Source: Candidatus Zixiibacteriota bacterium
GTDB lineage: Bacteria > Zixibacteria > MSB-5A5 > GN15 > PGXB01
Direction: 5' to 3'
Length of the DNA stretch: 64,000 nt
Assembly (NCBI GenBank): GCA_016933695.1
Contig: JAFGAL010000010.1
Coordinates: 1-64,000 of the forward strand
Shown: positions 45,885 through 54,073 of the stretch, piece after piece
Layout of the letters: each line of letters begins with the position of its first letter
How positions within the stretch are numbered: position 1 is the stretch's first letter
Program-made: the position numbers and the translations under genes
The notes under the pieces: generated by a model
Database searches by the model: none
Told to the model about the DNA's origin: nothing
Seen by the model: the letters and a program-made list of their open reading frames with translations, nothing else

Positions 45885-46850
45885 ATGATACCAATTGATT
45901 TTACCGGCAAGACGGTTCTGGTGACCGGCGGCGCGGGTTTTGTCGGATCGAATCTGGTGGCAAGAATCGTTCGGACAGGCGGCGCAGTCATTGTCCTTGA
46001 TGATTTGTTCACCGGGAGCCGTGACAATATCGATGCCGATATCCCGTATGAATTCATCGAGGGATCGGTTACCGATTACGATCTGGTACGTGATACCATG
46101 GCTCGATGCGACTATGTCGCGCATCTGGCGGCGCGCAATATTATCATCTCGACCAAGAACCCGATGGAGGATTACCGCTCCAATATCGGCGGCACGCTGA
46201 ACATATTGATGGCGGCGCGCGAAACCAAGCCGACGCGTATCGTGTACACGTCGTCGGCGTCCATTTACGGCAACCCGCGCATTTTGCCGATTGCCGAGGA
46301 TGAAACGCCGCTGACGTTTTCTCCGTATTCGGTTTCCAAACTGGCGGGGGAGAATTACTGCTATTCGTTCTACGAGACGTTTTTCGTCCCGGCGGCGGTG
46401 GTGCGCTATTCGAACATTTACGGTCCCAAGCAGAATCCCGCCAATCCGTATTGTGGCGTCATCTCCAAGTTTATCCAGTCGATCGATCACGGCGAGAAAC
46501 CGCAAATTCACGGCGACGGGCATCAGACCAGAGATTTCACGTATGTCGACGATGCGGTCGAGGCGACTTTGTCGGCGTTGTTATCGCCGCGTGCGGAGGG
46601 GATGGTGTTCAATATCGGGACCGGTACCGAAACCAGTATCCTCGATATTGTGCAGACGCTGGGTGAGGTAATGAAGCGGGAGATCGAATGTGAACATATC
46701 GACCGTCGCGATATCGACAATATCCGTCGGCGGGTACTAAATATCGAACGTATTCGCACCCGTCTGCGCTGGCAACCCCGGGTCACGATTCGCGAGGGAC
46801 TGCGCCGGACCGTGGCCTGGTATTATGCGTCCACCGGCAAGACCGGATAA
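45885..46850 (+). CDS. NAD-dependent sugar epimerase/dehydratase (extended SDR)
   Basis: 321 residues. GxxGxxG in VTGGAGFVGSNLVARIV. The YxxxK catalytic pair is YSVSKLAGENYC, with a preceding TSSASIYGNPR. It matches UDP-glucose 4-epimerase and UDP-GlcNAc epimerase relatives and supplies a modified nucleotide sugar. It follows the GT2 gene by one base. Confidence 0.92.
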   Translation: MIPIDFTGKTVLVTGGAGFVGSNLVARIVRTGGAVIVLDDLFTGSRDNIDADIPYEFIEGSVTDYDLVRDTMARCDYVAHLAARNIIISTKNPMEDYRSNIGGTLNILMAARETKPTRIVYTSSASIYGNPRILPIAEDETPLTFSPYSVSKLAGENYCYSFYETFFVPAAVVRYSNIYGPKQNPANPYCGVISKFIQSIDHGEKPQIHGDGHQTRDFTYVDDAVEATLSALLSPRAEGMVFNIGTGTETSILDIVQTLGEVMKREIECEHIDRRDIDNIRRRVLNIERIRTRLRWQPRVTIREGLRRTVAWYYASTGKTG

Positions 46851-46862
46851 CAGTGGCGCGCC

Positions 46863-49109
46863 ATGGCTACGCCGGAATGTTCCAGACGAATCCCGCTGAT
46901 TTTAGCGGCCGTATGCGTGTTCATGCGGCTGGTGTTCGTGTTTGCGACCGAGCCGATTCCGGTGATGTGGGACGCGCGGATCTATTCCTCGGCGGGGATC
47001 GGCCTGATTCACGCCGTTTCCGAAGGAGGCGGGTTCGGTCACCCGGAAACGCTGTCCGCCGCCGATTCCGTTGTCAGCCGCAATCTGTTTCTCCGTTCCC
47101 TGAATAGCCATATCCGGGGGGAGAAGATCGAGTGGTTGTACTATGCCGTGCCGACACTGGCCGAGGCGCAGGATTATGTCTTCCTGTCGGGGCCGGTATA
47201 TCCGGCCTGGCTGGGGCTGATTTTCCTTCAGGGTATCGGTGGTGATTTTGTCGCGGTGCGGGTGGTGAATTGTTTTCTCGACGGATTGAGCGCGCTGCTA
47301 CTCATGCTGATTGCATTGCGTCTGTTCGGGCGCAGGGCGGCCGTTATCGCCGGAGTGATGTATATTCTGTCTCTGCCTTTCACGCTGTTATGCGGAATGG
47401 TCTCACCGGATCAGATTACGATTCTTCTGATTCTGGCGGCGCTGTATAATCTCATTGCATGGTATGATGATCATAAAACGCGACGGATCTATCTGACCGG
47501 TTTGTTTCTGGGATTGCTGGTGTTGACGCGTCCCACCGCGACGCTTCTGTGCCTGCCGTTTCTGGCGGGATTTCTGTTTGATTTGCGGCGTGATCTGAAA
47601 AGCGCGGCCGTGATGACACTGCGGGCACTGTTGCCGTATGTCGCCGTGGTTCTGCCGTGGGTGTTGTTCGCGACGGCGTATTTCGGTGTGCTGACCGTTC
47701 GCGATCCTGATTATTCCGAAGCCAATCTTCGGTCAAGTTCGTCGATTCAGTACGACGGTTACGATCTCGATTATACCGCGCCGGATTTCTGGCTGTATTC
47801 GATCGGGGATACGATTGCCGGGGATTTGCCCGGGTATGCCCATTTGCTGATTAAAAAGTTTATCCGTCTCTGGGCGCAACCCTACAATGATTTTGCGCAG
47901 TCGTTCCTGCAGAGCCCGGAGGCGGGGCGTATCGTGCATGTAATCATTGTGCTTTTCGGTCTGTTCGGAATATTCTATTTTATGCGTCATCGGCGTCCCG
48001 GGCCGGTTTATTTGTTACTGATTCCATTATACTATACGATCGTGCACATGGTATTTCATTCATTGGCCCGGTACAATCTCAATGCCATGCCGCTGGTGAT
48101 GATCGCATCGGCCGGTGCGATGGCGGCGGGATATGATTACCTGAAGAAATTGAAGCTGTCGTTAAACAACGGCAAACATATACGGATTGCAATCGGGGTC
48201 GTGGTGGCGGTACTTCTGGTGTTCTGTTTGCCGTCGTCAATCGGTGCCCGTCTATTTAACGGGGAAACAGGTATGGCAGTCGTCCTGATACTCAAGGCGG
48301 TGATACTCATCGGCCTGTTTTTGTTCTCCGGTTGGTTGGCCTGGAATGAAGGGGTACAGATTGGAACGATTCGTGTCCTGATGATACCGATGCTGATACT
48401 GCTTGTCGTGATAACGGTTGCGGGCGGAACATCGGACGGCTGGGCGGAGTGGAAATGCCGTCTGGAACGCCCGGAGCAGAAGGCGGGAGTGCGGGTGTAT
48501 GTGCCCGCTGATTATCGCCTGCAACCAAACGAACTGGTGCGGATCGGAATCGATTTGATCGGCGGGCCGGATAGCAAAAATGTTTTCGATGTCACGATTG
48601 GTGACAGGCGAGTGACTCTGCAGGCCGGAAAGCCGCCCCTGACCAATTTCTATTACAAAAAGATGACGTACCCCGTGTTTGAGCGACTGCGCCGAATGGA
48701 CCGCGAACAAATGCGGTTCTGGTCGTTTGTCGTCATCGAGCCGGAAACGTTCAATACGCTGGCGGATCGCGACGGATATGTCAAGGTGGAATTGTCGGCG
48801 TCCGAGACGCTTGTCCGTGACGGCGGTTATATCGACCTGTTCGGCAATTATACTTTGGAGGGAACAGGCCGGGTGATGATTCCCGATTTGAATTATTCCT
48901 CGATCGAACGGTTTGTGGAAAAGGGTGATCCCCGGATATGGGTCAAATATGCGCTTTGTTCGGATTCGGTCGTTTCGTATTATAGTGATGATGCGCATAC
49001 CGGACGCGCCGATCGGGTGGATTTATCGCCCGCGTGGGGCGTACAGTCGGGGCGATACCGGATATACATCGAGGCAATGCGGCTGAATCGTACGAAAGAT
49101 CATTTGTAG
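46863..49109 (+). CDS. GT39/ArnT-like membrane glycosyltransferase (GT-C)
   Basis: 748 residues. The first luminal loop (EPIPVMWDARIYSSAG) has the acidic motif expected of GT-C enzymes that use polyprenyl-phosphate sugars (PMT/ArnT). About 11-13 membrane helices run to about residue 520, and the C-terminal domain is soluble and beta-rich (about 540-748). Probably moves a sugar to a protein or lipid acceptor on the outer face of the inner membrane. No strong SD upstream of ATG 46863. Confidence 0.75.
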   Translation: MATPECSRRIPLILAAVCVFMRLVFVFATEPIPVMWDARIYSSAGIGLIHAVSEGGGFGHPETLSAADSVVSRNLFLRSLNSHIRGEKIEWLYYAVPTLAEAQDYVFLSGPVYPAWLGLIFLQGIGGDFVAVRVVNCFLDGLSALLLMLIALRLFGRRAAVIAGVMYILSLPFTLLCGMVSPDQITILLILAALYNLIAWYDDHKTRRIYLTGLFLGLLVLTRPTATLLCLPFLAGFLFDLRRDLKSAAVMTLRALLPYVAVVLPWVLFATAYFGVLTVRDPDYSEANLRSSSSIQYDGYDLDYTAPDFWLYSIGDTIAGDLPGYAHLLIKKFIRLWAQPYNDFAQSFLQSPEAGRIVHVIIVLFGLFGIFYFMRHRRPGPVYLLLIPLYYTIVHMVFHSLARYNLNAMPLVMIASAGAMAAGYDYLKKLKLSLNNGKHIRIAIGVVVAVLLVFCLPSSIGARLFNGETGMAVVLILKAVILIGLFLFSGWLAWNEGVQIGTIRVLMIPMLILLVVITVAGGTSDGWAEWKCRLERPEQKAGVRVYVPADYRLQPNELVRIGIDLIGGPDSKNVFDVTIGDRRVTLQAGKPPLTNFYYKKMTYPVFERLRRMDREQMRFWSFVVIEPETFNTLADRDGYVKVELSASETLVRDGGYIDLFGNYTLEGTGRVMIPDLNYSSIERFVEKGDPRIWVKYALCSDSVVSYYSDDAHTGRADRVDLSPAWGVQSGRYRIYIEAMRLNRTKDHL

Positions 49110-49121
49110 GAGAATAGAATC

Positions 49122-50129
49122 ATGAAGCTGGGTGTTATCGGATGCGGGTACTGGGGACCGAATCTGGTCAGGAATTTCAATGCGGTCGACGGCTGTACGG
49201 TCGTCGGCGTATCGGATTTGCGCCCGGAGCGGTTAAACTATATCGGGAGCCTGTATCCCAATATCAAGACGCTGACCACCGACTGCAATGAATTATTGCA
49301 TCACAAGACCATTGATGCCATCGTTATCGCGACACCGGTGTCGACGCATTTTTCACTCGGGATGGAGGCGCTGGAACACGGCAAACACGTTCTGATGGAA
49401 AAGCCGATGACGGCGACGTCGGAACAGGCCGAAGTGCTGATCGAAACCGCCGAACGCAGCAAACTGGTGCTGATGGTCGACCACACGTTTATCTATACCG
49501 GCGCGATACGAAAGATCAAGGAAATTATCACCAGCGGCGAACTGGGCGAGTTGTACTATTTCGATTCGGTGCGGGTCAATCTCGGGATGTTCCAGCATGA
49601 CGTCAACGTTATCTGGGATCTGGCGCCGCATGACGTGTATATCATGGATCACCTGCTGGCCCGTACCCCGCGCGCGATTTCCGCGACCGGCGTGGCGCAT
49701 TTCGACACCGACGTCGAGAATATCGCCTATATTGCGGTGCAGTACGACGACAACCTGATCGGGCATATTCATGTCAACTGGCTGGCGCCGGTGAAGGTTC
49801 GCAAGACGTTGATCTGCGGGTCGAAGAAAATGATTGTGTACGACGATGTCGAACCGTCGGAAAAAGTCAAGGTGTACAACAAAGGCGTGGAGTACCTTCA
49901 GAACCGGGATGAAGTCTACGATATTCTGGTACAGTATCGGACCGGTGACATGACCGCGCCGCATATCGACCTGACCGAGGCTTTGCATCGGATCGCACGG
50001 GAATTTGTCGACGCGGTCGCCGAGGATCGTCCGGCGCTGACCGATGGCACTGCCGGGTATCGTACGGTGCGCATGCTGGAGGCGGCCAATACGTCGCTGA
50101 AGGCCGGGGGAAAGGTAATCAAACTATGA
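49122..50129 (+). CDS. Gfo/Idh/MocA-family sugar oxidoreductase
   Basis: 335 residues. An N-terminal Rossmann fold (LGVIGCGYWGPNLVRNF) is followed by the EKPMTATSEQAEVLI motif with the conserved catalytic Lys. This is the WlbA/WbpB type that oxidises UDP-linked sugars at C3. With the acyltransferase that follows, this pair resembles WbpB-WbpD, used to make 3-amino sugars, but no aminotransferase is in the cluster here. SD GGAG before the ATG; overlaps the next gene by 4 bases. Confidence 0.9.
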   Translation: MKLGVIGCGYWGPNLVRNFNAVDGCTVVGVSDLRPERLNYIGSLYPNIKTLTTDCNELLHHKTIDAIVIATPVSTHFSLGMEALEHGKHVLMEKPMTATSEQAEVLIETAERSKLVLMVDHTFIYTGAIRKIKEIITSGELGELYYFDSVRVNLGMFQHDVNVIWDLAPHDVYIMDHLLARTPRAISATGVAHFDTDVENIAYIAVQYDDNLIGHIHVNWLAPVKVRKTLICGSKKMIVYDDVEPSEKVKVYNKGVEYLQNRDEVYDILVQYRTGDMTAPHIDLTEALHRIAREFVDAVAEDRPALTDGTAGYRTVRMLEAANTSLKAGGKVIKL

Positions 50130-50803
50130 AGAACGTGACGCTTATCGGCGATGTCCGCATATATGACAATGTGACGATCGGCGAGGGAGGCATTGTCTAT
50201 GGACCGGCCATTCTCGGTCAGCCGCCACGCGGCAAGGCCGAGGGGGAACTTCCCCTGATAATCGGTGCCCGGGCGGTGATCCGTCCGTTTACCACGATTT
50301 ACGCCGGCAACGTGATTGGGGACGATTTCCAGACCGGACAGGGGAGTTCGATTCGCGAGGACAATTATATCGGCAATCGGGTGTCGGTCGGCACCCATGC
50401 CATTTTGGAGTATGAGAACCGGATCGACGATGACAGCCGGGTACATTCCGGCTGTTTTCTGGAGATGGTAACGCTGGGCAGGAACGTCTTTGTGGGGCCG
50501 CATACGGTATTTACCGACGACCCGCATCCGATGAACTGCCCGAAATGGAAAGAGTGCGGCGGCGGCGCGGTGGTTGCGGATCTGGTTAAAATTGGCGCCA
50601 ACTGCACGTTTTTGCCGGCGGTCAAAATTGGCCGGGGAGCGCTGATCGGGGCGGGATCGGTTGTTGTCGGCGATATTCCGGAAGGCATGGTGGCGGCGGG
50701 CAATCCGGCGCGAGTGATCAAACCGGTCAGCAAGTTAACCTGCCGGATCGGAGCGTACGAGAGGGTGTACTCCTGGCCGCCGTATGAAAACAGCGGAGAA
50801 TAA
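50126..50803 (+). CDS. Left-handed beta-helix acyltransferase (WbpD-like)
   Basis: 225 residues. Hexapeptide repeats [LIV]-G-x4 occur throughout (VTIGEGGIVYGPAI, IGARAVIRPFTTIYAG, VKIGANCTFLPAVKIGRGALIGAGSVV). A probable O- or N-acetyltransferase acting on the oxidised or aminated sugar. Coupled to the oxidoreductase by ATGA and to the next gene by a one-base overlap. Confidence 0.88.
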   Translation: MKNVTLIGDVRIYDNVTIGEGGIVYGPAILGQPPRGKAEGELPLIIGARAVIRPFTTIYAGNVIGDDFQTGQGSSIREDNYIGNRVSVGTHAILEYENRIDDDSRVHSGCFLEMVTLGRNVFVGPHTVFTDDPHPMNCPKWKECGGGAVVADLVKIGANCTFLPAVKIGRGALIGAGSVVVGDIPEGMVAAGNPARVIKPVSKLTCRIGAYERVYSWPPYENSGE

Positions 50804-51525
50804 TGTCCGAGACTCCGAAAAAGATACTGGTCGCGGTTTTTTCGTATAACGAAGGCGGGAAGCTGAAACGGCTGGTGGAGCGATTCGGCACGGATCGCCC
50901 GTATGATGTGTTGTTTGTCGACGACGGCTCCGACGACGGCAGTTATGCGTTTCTGCAGACCGTGGACGTGCACCTGATACGTCATGAACGCAATCGCGGT
51001 ATCGGCTACGGTATTCGCGAGGCGATTCGTTTCGGGCGGGACCGGGGCAATGAAATAATCGTTATCATGGCCGCCAACGGGAAGATGTTGCCGGAGGAGA
51101 TTCCGCGACTGGTTCAGCCGATTCTTGATGGTGACTGCGACTACGTGCAGGGGTCGCGCTATCTTGAAGGGGGACAGTCGCCGAATTTGCCGACATTTCG
51201 CCGGGTGATGATCCGGGTGTTCACGGCGATTATCAATTTACTCTCCGGATACAGGGGAACCGATATCACTTGCGGATTCCGGGCCTATCGTCTGGGGCTG
51301 TTCGATAATACGCGGTTCAATCTCGATCAGGATTGGCTGGAAAAGTATGAATTGGAATATTACATTCATTATCATGTCCTCCATGGCGGCTACCGACTGC
51401 GGGAGGTGCCGGTGTCGATGGTGTATCCCCAAGAGAAGAAAAATTACAGCAAGATCAAGCCGCTGGTCGGGTGGTGGTCGATGATCCGTCCGTGGCTGTT
51501 TTTATATTTAAAACTGCGAAAATGA
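50803..51525 (+). CDS. GT2 paralogue lacking the DxD motif
   Basis: 240 residues, the same fold and C-terminus as the enzyme at 45158 (QDWLEKYELEYYIHYH). The N-terminal VAVFSYNEGGKLKRLVERF, then FVDDGSDDGSYAFL, is intact. The metal site, GDDQHEP in the paralogue, reads AANGKMLPEE here with no acidic DxD. A subfamily with NGK at this spot exists, but it usually keeps Asp close by. It may use another geometry, or be a partner. Last gene of the cluster. Confidence 0.85.
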   Translation: MSETPKKILVAVFSYNEGGKLKRLVERFGTDRPYDVLFVDDGSDDGSYAFLQTVDVHLIRHERNRGIGYGIREAIRFGRDRGNEIIVIMAANGKMLPEEIPRLVQPILDGDCDYVQGSRYLEGGQSPNLPTFRRVMIRVFTAIINLLSGYRGTDITCGFRAYRLGLFDNTRFNLDQDWLEKYELEYYIHYHVLHGGYRLREVPVSMVYPQEKKNYSKIKPLVGWWSMIRPWLFLYLKLRK

Positions 51526-51623
51526 TCGGAACCTCAGGGGAGTGTCTCGGTAAAACAAATACGGAAACTGAGGAACAGCAATCCGTCCACTCCCAGGCGG
51601 GTTACAGGTAGTGTCAGCAGGAA

Positions 51624-51653
51624 AGCCCGATTCATGGATGAATCGGGTTTTTT
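51624..51653 (+). terminator. Rho-independent terminator of the glycan cluster
   Basis: cccgattca and tgaatcggg around TGGA, followed by six T; about 100 bases after the last GT2 gene. Confidence 0.85.
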
Positions 51654-51724
51654 CATGGTATCCATTTCGTTTCAAACTTGACATCGGTATCGGTCGGATA
51701 TTCCTTTTGGCAAGGTGACGAGTT

Positions 51725-52261
51725 ATGCATAAAACCGGCGTGAAAATAGCGGCTTTTTTAGTCCTGCTGGCGGTGTTGATCGGTATTTCGGTGATTAAGT
51801 CGATGGTTTCCGCCAATCGTCGCGAGGCCGATCTGGAGACAATCAAGCGCGAGTATTTTGCGACACAGGACAGTGTCTACCGCAAGATGCTATCGGACTC
51901 CACACGGCGGTATCTTGATTCGCTGATTGATCTTGAAGCGTTTTACCAAAGCAATATCGACAGTTTGAATGACTACTACGATTCGGTGACGGCGGATTTG
52001 CAGAAGCAGGTCAAAGAAGCTGCCGCAGTTGTTGCGAAAAAGAACGAAGACCCCCCTCCGGCCAAGAAGCAATCGAAGCCCAAGGTCGATCCGCTGATAA
52101 AAAAGGTTAAGTTGATGTATCAGAGGAAAATAGGCGACTTGCCCCGGGACTTGACCGCATATGAGAAACGAGTGGCGCTAAAAGAAATAACCGTCGAGAT
52201 ATCAAAAGAATATAAAATATCACCGGATTCGGTGACAGCAATCGTGAATTCCTCGAGTTAG
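51725..52261 (+). CDS. Membrane-anchored coiled-coil protein
   Basis: 178 residues. An N-terminal membrane helix (about 8-27, AAFLLLAVLIG-like) is followed by a helical region (about 35-110, READLETIKREYFATQDSVY) and a Lys/Pro linker with PPPAKKQSKPKVDP. A compact C-terminal helical segment (about 125-178) follows. No family recognised. SD AAGGTGA with 7-base spacing. TTGACA at 51678 may begin its promoter, though the -10 (TTCCTT) is weak. Confidence 0.7.
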   Translation: MHKTGVKIAAFLVLLAVLIGISVIKSMVSANRREADLETIKREYFATQDSVYRKMLSDSTRRYLDSLIDLEAFYQSNIDSLNDYYDSVTADLQKQVKEAAAVVAKKNEDPPPAKKQSKPKVDPLIKKVKLMYQRKIGDLPRDLTAYEKRVALKEITVEISKEYKISPDSVTAIVNSSS

Positions 52262-52600
52262 CGCAGAAAGTGCTTTATTGCTGAGTGTGCAATTGAGAAG
52301 CGGGGTCGCAAATGTTGCGCCGCAAAAGATTTTGCCTTGACTTTGCAAGAAGTTTGTTCTTTTTTAACTATAGTAGGAACTGCGACGATTCTTGAATTAC
52401 TACAGACGCGGATCTGAGCAAGTCGGCAGAAAAAACTGCCAAAGTACCGCCAAGATACTGATACAAAACGTAGTATCTTTAGATATGTTTTACAGGTTTC
52501 AAAACCTCTAAAGGTAAGGAGGTGATACGAAACATTAACACCGACCCCATGTAGCCCGTCATACTATACCTCGTAAACCTTTAGGCTATAGGGGAATCCA
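52262..52600 (+). other. Leader of an orphan transcription unit
   Basis: No gene until 52601. A -10 TATAGT (52369-52374) with TTGCAA 19 bases before it suggests a start near 52381. The leader contains hairpins ggcag-aaaaaa-ctgcc (52424-52439) and aagatac with gtatctt (about 52452-52479), a strong SD-like aaggaggtgat (52514-52524), and a block cctctaaaggt (52505-52515) complementary to acctttagg (52577-52585). This could be structured regulatory RNA. Confidence 0.45.
52344..52374 (+). promoter_or_regulatory. Possible promoter of the orphan unit
   Basis: TTGCAA (52344-52349), a 19-base spacer and TATAGT (52369-52374). The spacing is longer than ideal. Confidence 0.35.
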
Positions 52601-52789
52601 ATGCCTGCGAGAAAAGGAGCCGAGCGCTTCGCAAAAGTAGCTGTAAAAGACTGTTGGCACCCCTACGGGTTGCAGAGTCTGGCACCCGAGAAATTTGCCG
52701 CTGTTACCTCATTGATCCTGAAAGGAAAATTCGCACTACTGGGATTACGATATGATAAGGTCGCCGAAGTGAGGTGGCCCTTACATTAA
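52601..52789 (+). CDS. Possible 62-residue basic protein
   Basis: Starts at ATG 52601 with GGGGA 6 bases upstream. The product is basic and lacks a signal peptide (MPARKGAERFAKVAVKDCW at the start; later an aliphatic TSLILKGKFALLGL). No homologue recognised. It is the only frame of note between the leader hairpins and the terminator at 52858. It may be coding or may be part of a structured RNA. Confidence 0.35.
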   Translation: MPARKGAERFAKVAVKDCWHPYGLQSLAPEKFAAVTSLILKGKFALLGLRYDKVAEVRWPLH

Positions 52790-52857
52790 GAAGACGACGC
52801 TTATTGCTTGCTGAACGGACCCGAAACCTGTTTGTGGCAGGTTGTCAAAGTTTTTGA

Positions 52858-52892
52858 CATGAGATCGATCTATGTCGATCTCATGTTTTATT
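52858..52892 (+). terminator. Rho-independent terminator of the orphan unit
   Basis: catgagatcga and tcgatctcatg form a perfect 11-base-pair stem with a six-base loop, then TTTTATTA. Confidence 0.8.
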
Positions 52893-53020
52893 ATAGCAGA
52901 ATCTTACGGTTGTGTGTTAAAGTAATACATTATCAGGGCGGTAGCCGCCGAACAGATTATATTGTTGTTTTTCCGCCGACTGATTTTTTATAACATATGA
53001 ATTCATCATCATCAAAGGGG

Positions 53021-53049
53021 TTGACAAACCATCCGATAAGTAAGATATT
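53021..53049 (+). promoter_or_regulatory. Sigma-70 promoter for the rhodanese/DoxX pair
   Basis: TTGACA (53021-53026), a 17-base spacer and GATATT (53044-53049), 62 bases before ATG 53111. A second -10-like TATGAT (53100-53105) would give a leaderless start. Confidence 0.5.
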
Positions 53050-53110
53050 AGCCCACTTGATGGCGCAAGAAAACGGCGAACCATTTTAGATTTTTATTGT
53101 ATGATATAAC

Positions 53111-53608
53111 ATGAGCACCGCGATTCGACAAGCCGTTCCACTGGTTATACTTGCATTGATTTTGGCGGTCGTGTCCAACGTCGTCCTTCCCAATCGCATC
53201 CCCTATATCGGCAACTGGCCTTCGCTGGCCGGGTCGGATTCGGTCATCGTTCCCCCATCGGCCCAGGAAGGCGACCCGCCGTTTATTTCCCTTGATGAGG
53301 CCGCGGCGCTGTCGCAGTCATCACGTGTCATCTTCGTGGATTCCCGCTATCCGGAGGATTATGTTTATGGTCGTATTGCCGGATCGATCAATCTTCCGTT
53401 TGAATTGATTGAGGACTTTTGGGACCGCGTGACATTGAACATGCCGAAAGACCGGGAATACGTTGTGTATTGCTCCGGCGACGAATGCGAAACATCGCTG
53501 TTATTGGGGCGGGAGATGGTGTATCAGGGGTATGAGAAGGTGTATGTGTTTTTCGGCGGATGGCGGGAGTGGGAACGCGCCGGCTTGCCGGTGGAGCGGG
53601 GGGAATAG
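53111..53608 (+). CDS. Membrane-anchored rhodanese-domain protein
   Basis: 165 residues. An N-terminal helix (about 8-27) anchors a periplasmic-side rhodanese domain (about 57-160). It has FVDSRYPEDYVYGRIAGSIN and the active-site loop VVYCSGDECETS with the catalytic Cys, and ends FFGGWREWERAGLPVE. Thiosulfate or persulfide sulfur transfer is likely. No SD before ATG 53111. It lies 3 bases before a DoxX/MauE gene, a pairing that suggests thiol or sulfur redox chemistry in the envelope. Confidence 0.85.
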   Translation: MSTAIRQAVPLVILALILAVVSNVVLPNRIPYIGNWPSLAGSDSVIVPPSAQEGDPPFISLDEAAALSQSSRVIFVDSRYPEDYVYGRIAGSINLPFELIEDFWDRVTLNMPKDREYVVYCSGDECETSLLLGREMVYQGYEKVYVFFGGWREWERAGLPVERGE

Positions 53609-53611
53609 CCG

Positions 53612-54073
53612 ATGGACGCCCGCGACAAAATACTGCACAATGATTATCTGGCGTTGGTGTTGCGTGTCTTTGTTGGCGTGGTGTTTGTGTATGCGTCAAT
53701 CGACAAAATCGTCGAACCGTCGCAATTCGCCCGCATTATTTACAATTATCATCTGCTTCCGGAAACATTGATCAATCTGCTGGCGATTATCATGCCGTGG
53801 GTGGAGCTTCTCTGCGGGATCGTTTTAATTCTGGGGATTCAGAAAAAAGGCAGTCTCCTGTTAATCAATGTCATGCTGGTGGTGTTCATGGTAGCGATCG
53901 GTATCAACCTGTTTCGCAATGTCGATCTGGAATGCGGGTGTTTCTCGGTCAGTTCCAAGTCCAAAGAGCATGCCTGGGGGCTTTTGTTGCGGGATATCGG
54001 CCTTTTGGCAGTCGGCATTTATCTTTTGATCAATCGGTCGGTTCGGTTCGACCTGATCAAATCTCGTTCTTAA
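53612..54073 (+). CDS. MauE/DoxX-family membrane protein
   Basis: 153 residues, four helices (about 15-33, 55-77, 80-100, 125-142). Motifs typical of MauE/DoxX are RVFVGVVFVYASIDKIVEP, then MPWVELLCGIVLILG and the ECGCFS pair of Cys. These proteins support disulfide or methylamine dehydrogenase maturation and sulfur metabolism; here the partner is the rhodanese. The 3' end overlaps the pilQ-like gene on the other strand by 4 bases, with no terminator between. Confidence 0.85.
   Translation: MDARDKILHNDYLALVLRVFVGVVFVYASIDKIVEPSQFARIIYNYHLLPETLINLLAIIMPWVELLCGIVLILGIQKKGSLLLINVMLVVFMVAIGINLFRNVDLECGCFSVSSKSKEHAWGLLLRDIGLLAVGIYLLINRSVRFDLIKSRS

Larger units (their letters stand above)
52790..53110 (+). 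other. Intergenic region with three consecutive hairpins and a promoter
   Basis: Hairpins aacctg/caggtt (52825-52843), gtcaaa/tttgac (52844-52858) and the terminator 52858-52885 follow without gaps. Past 52890 I see only AT-rich DNA and the promoter at 53021. Confidence 0.55.
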
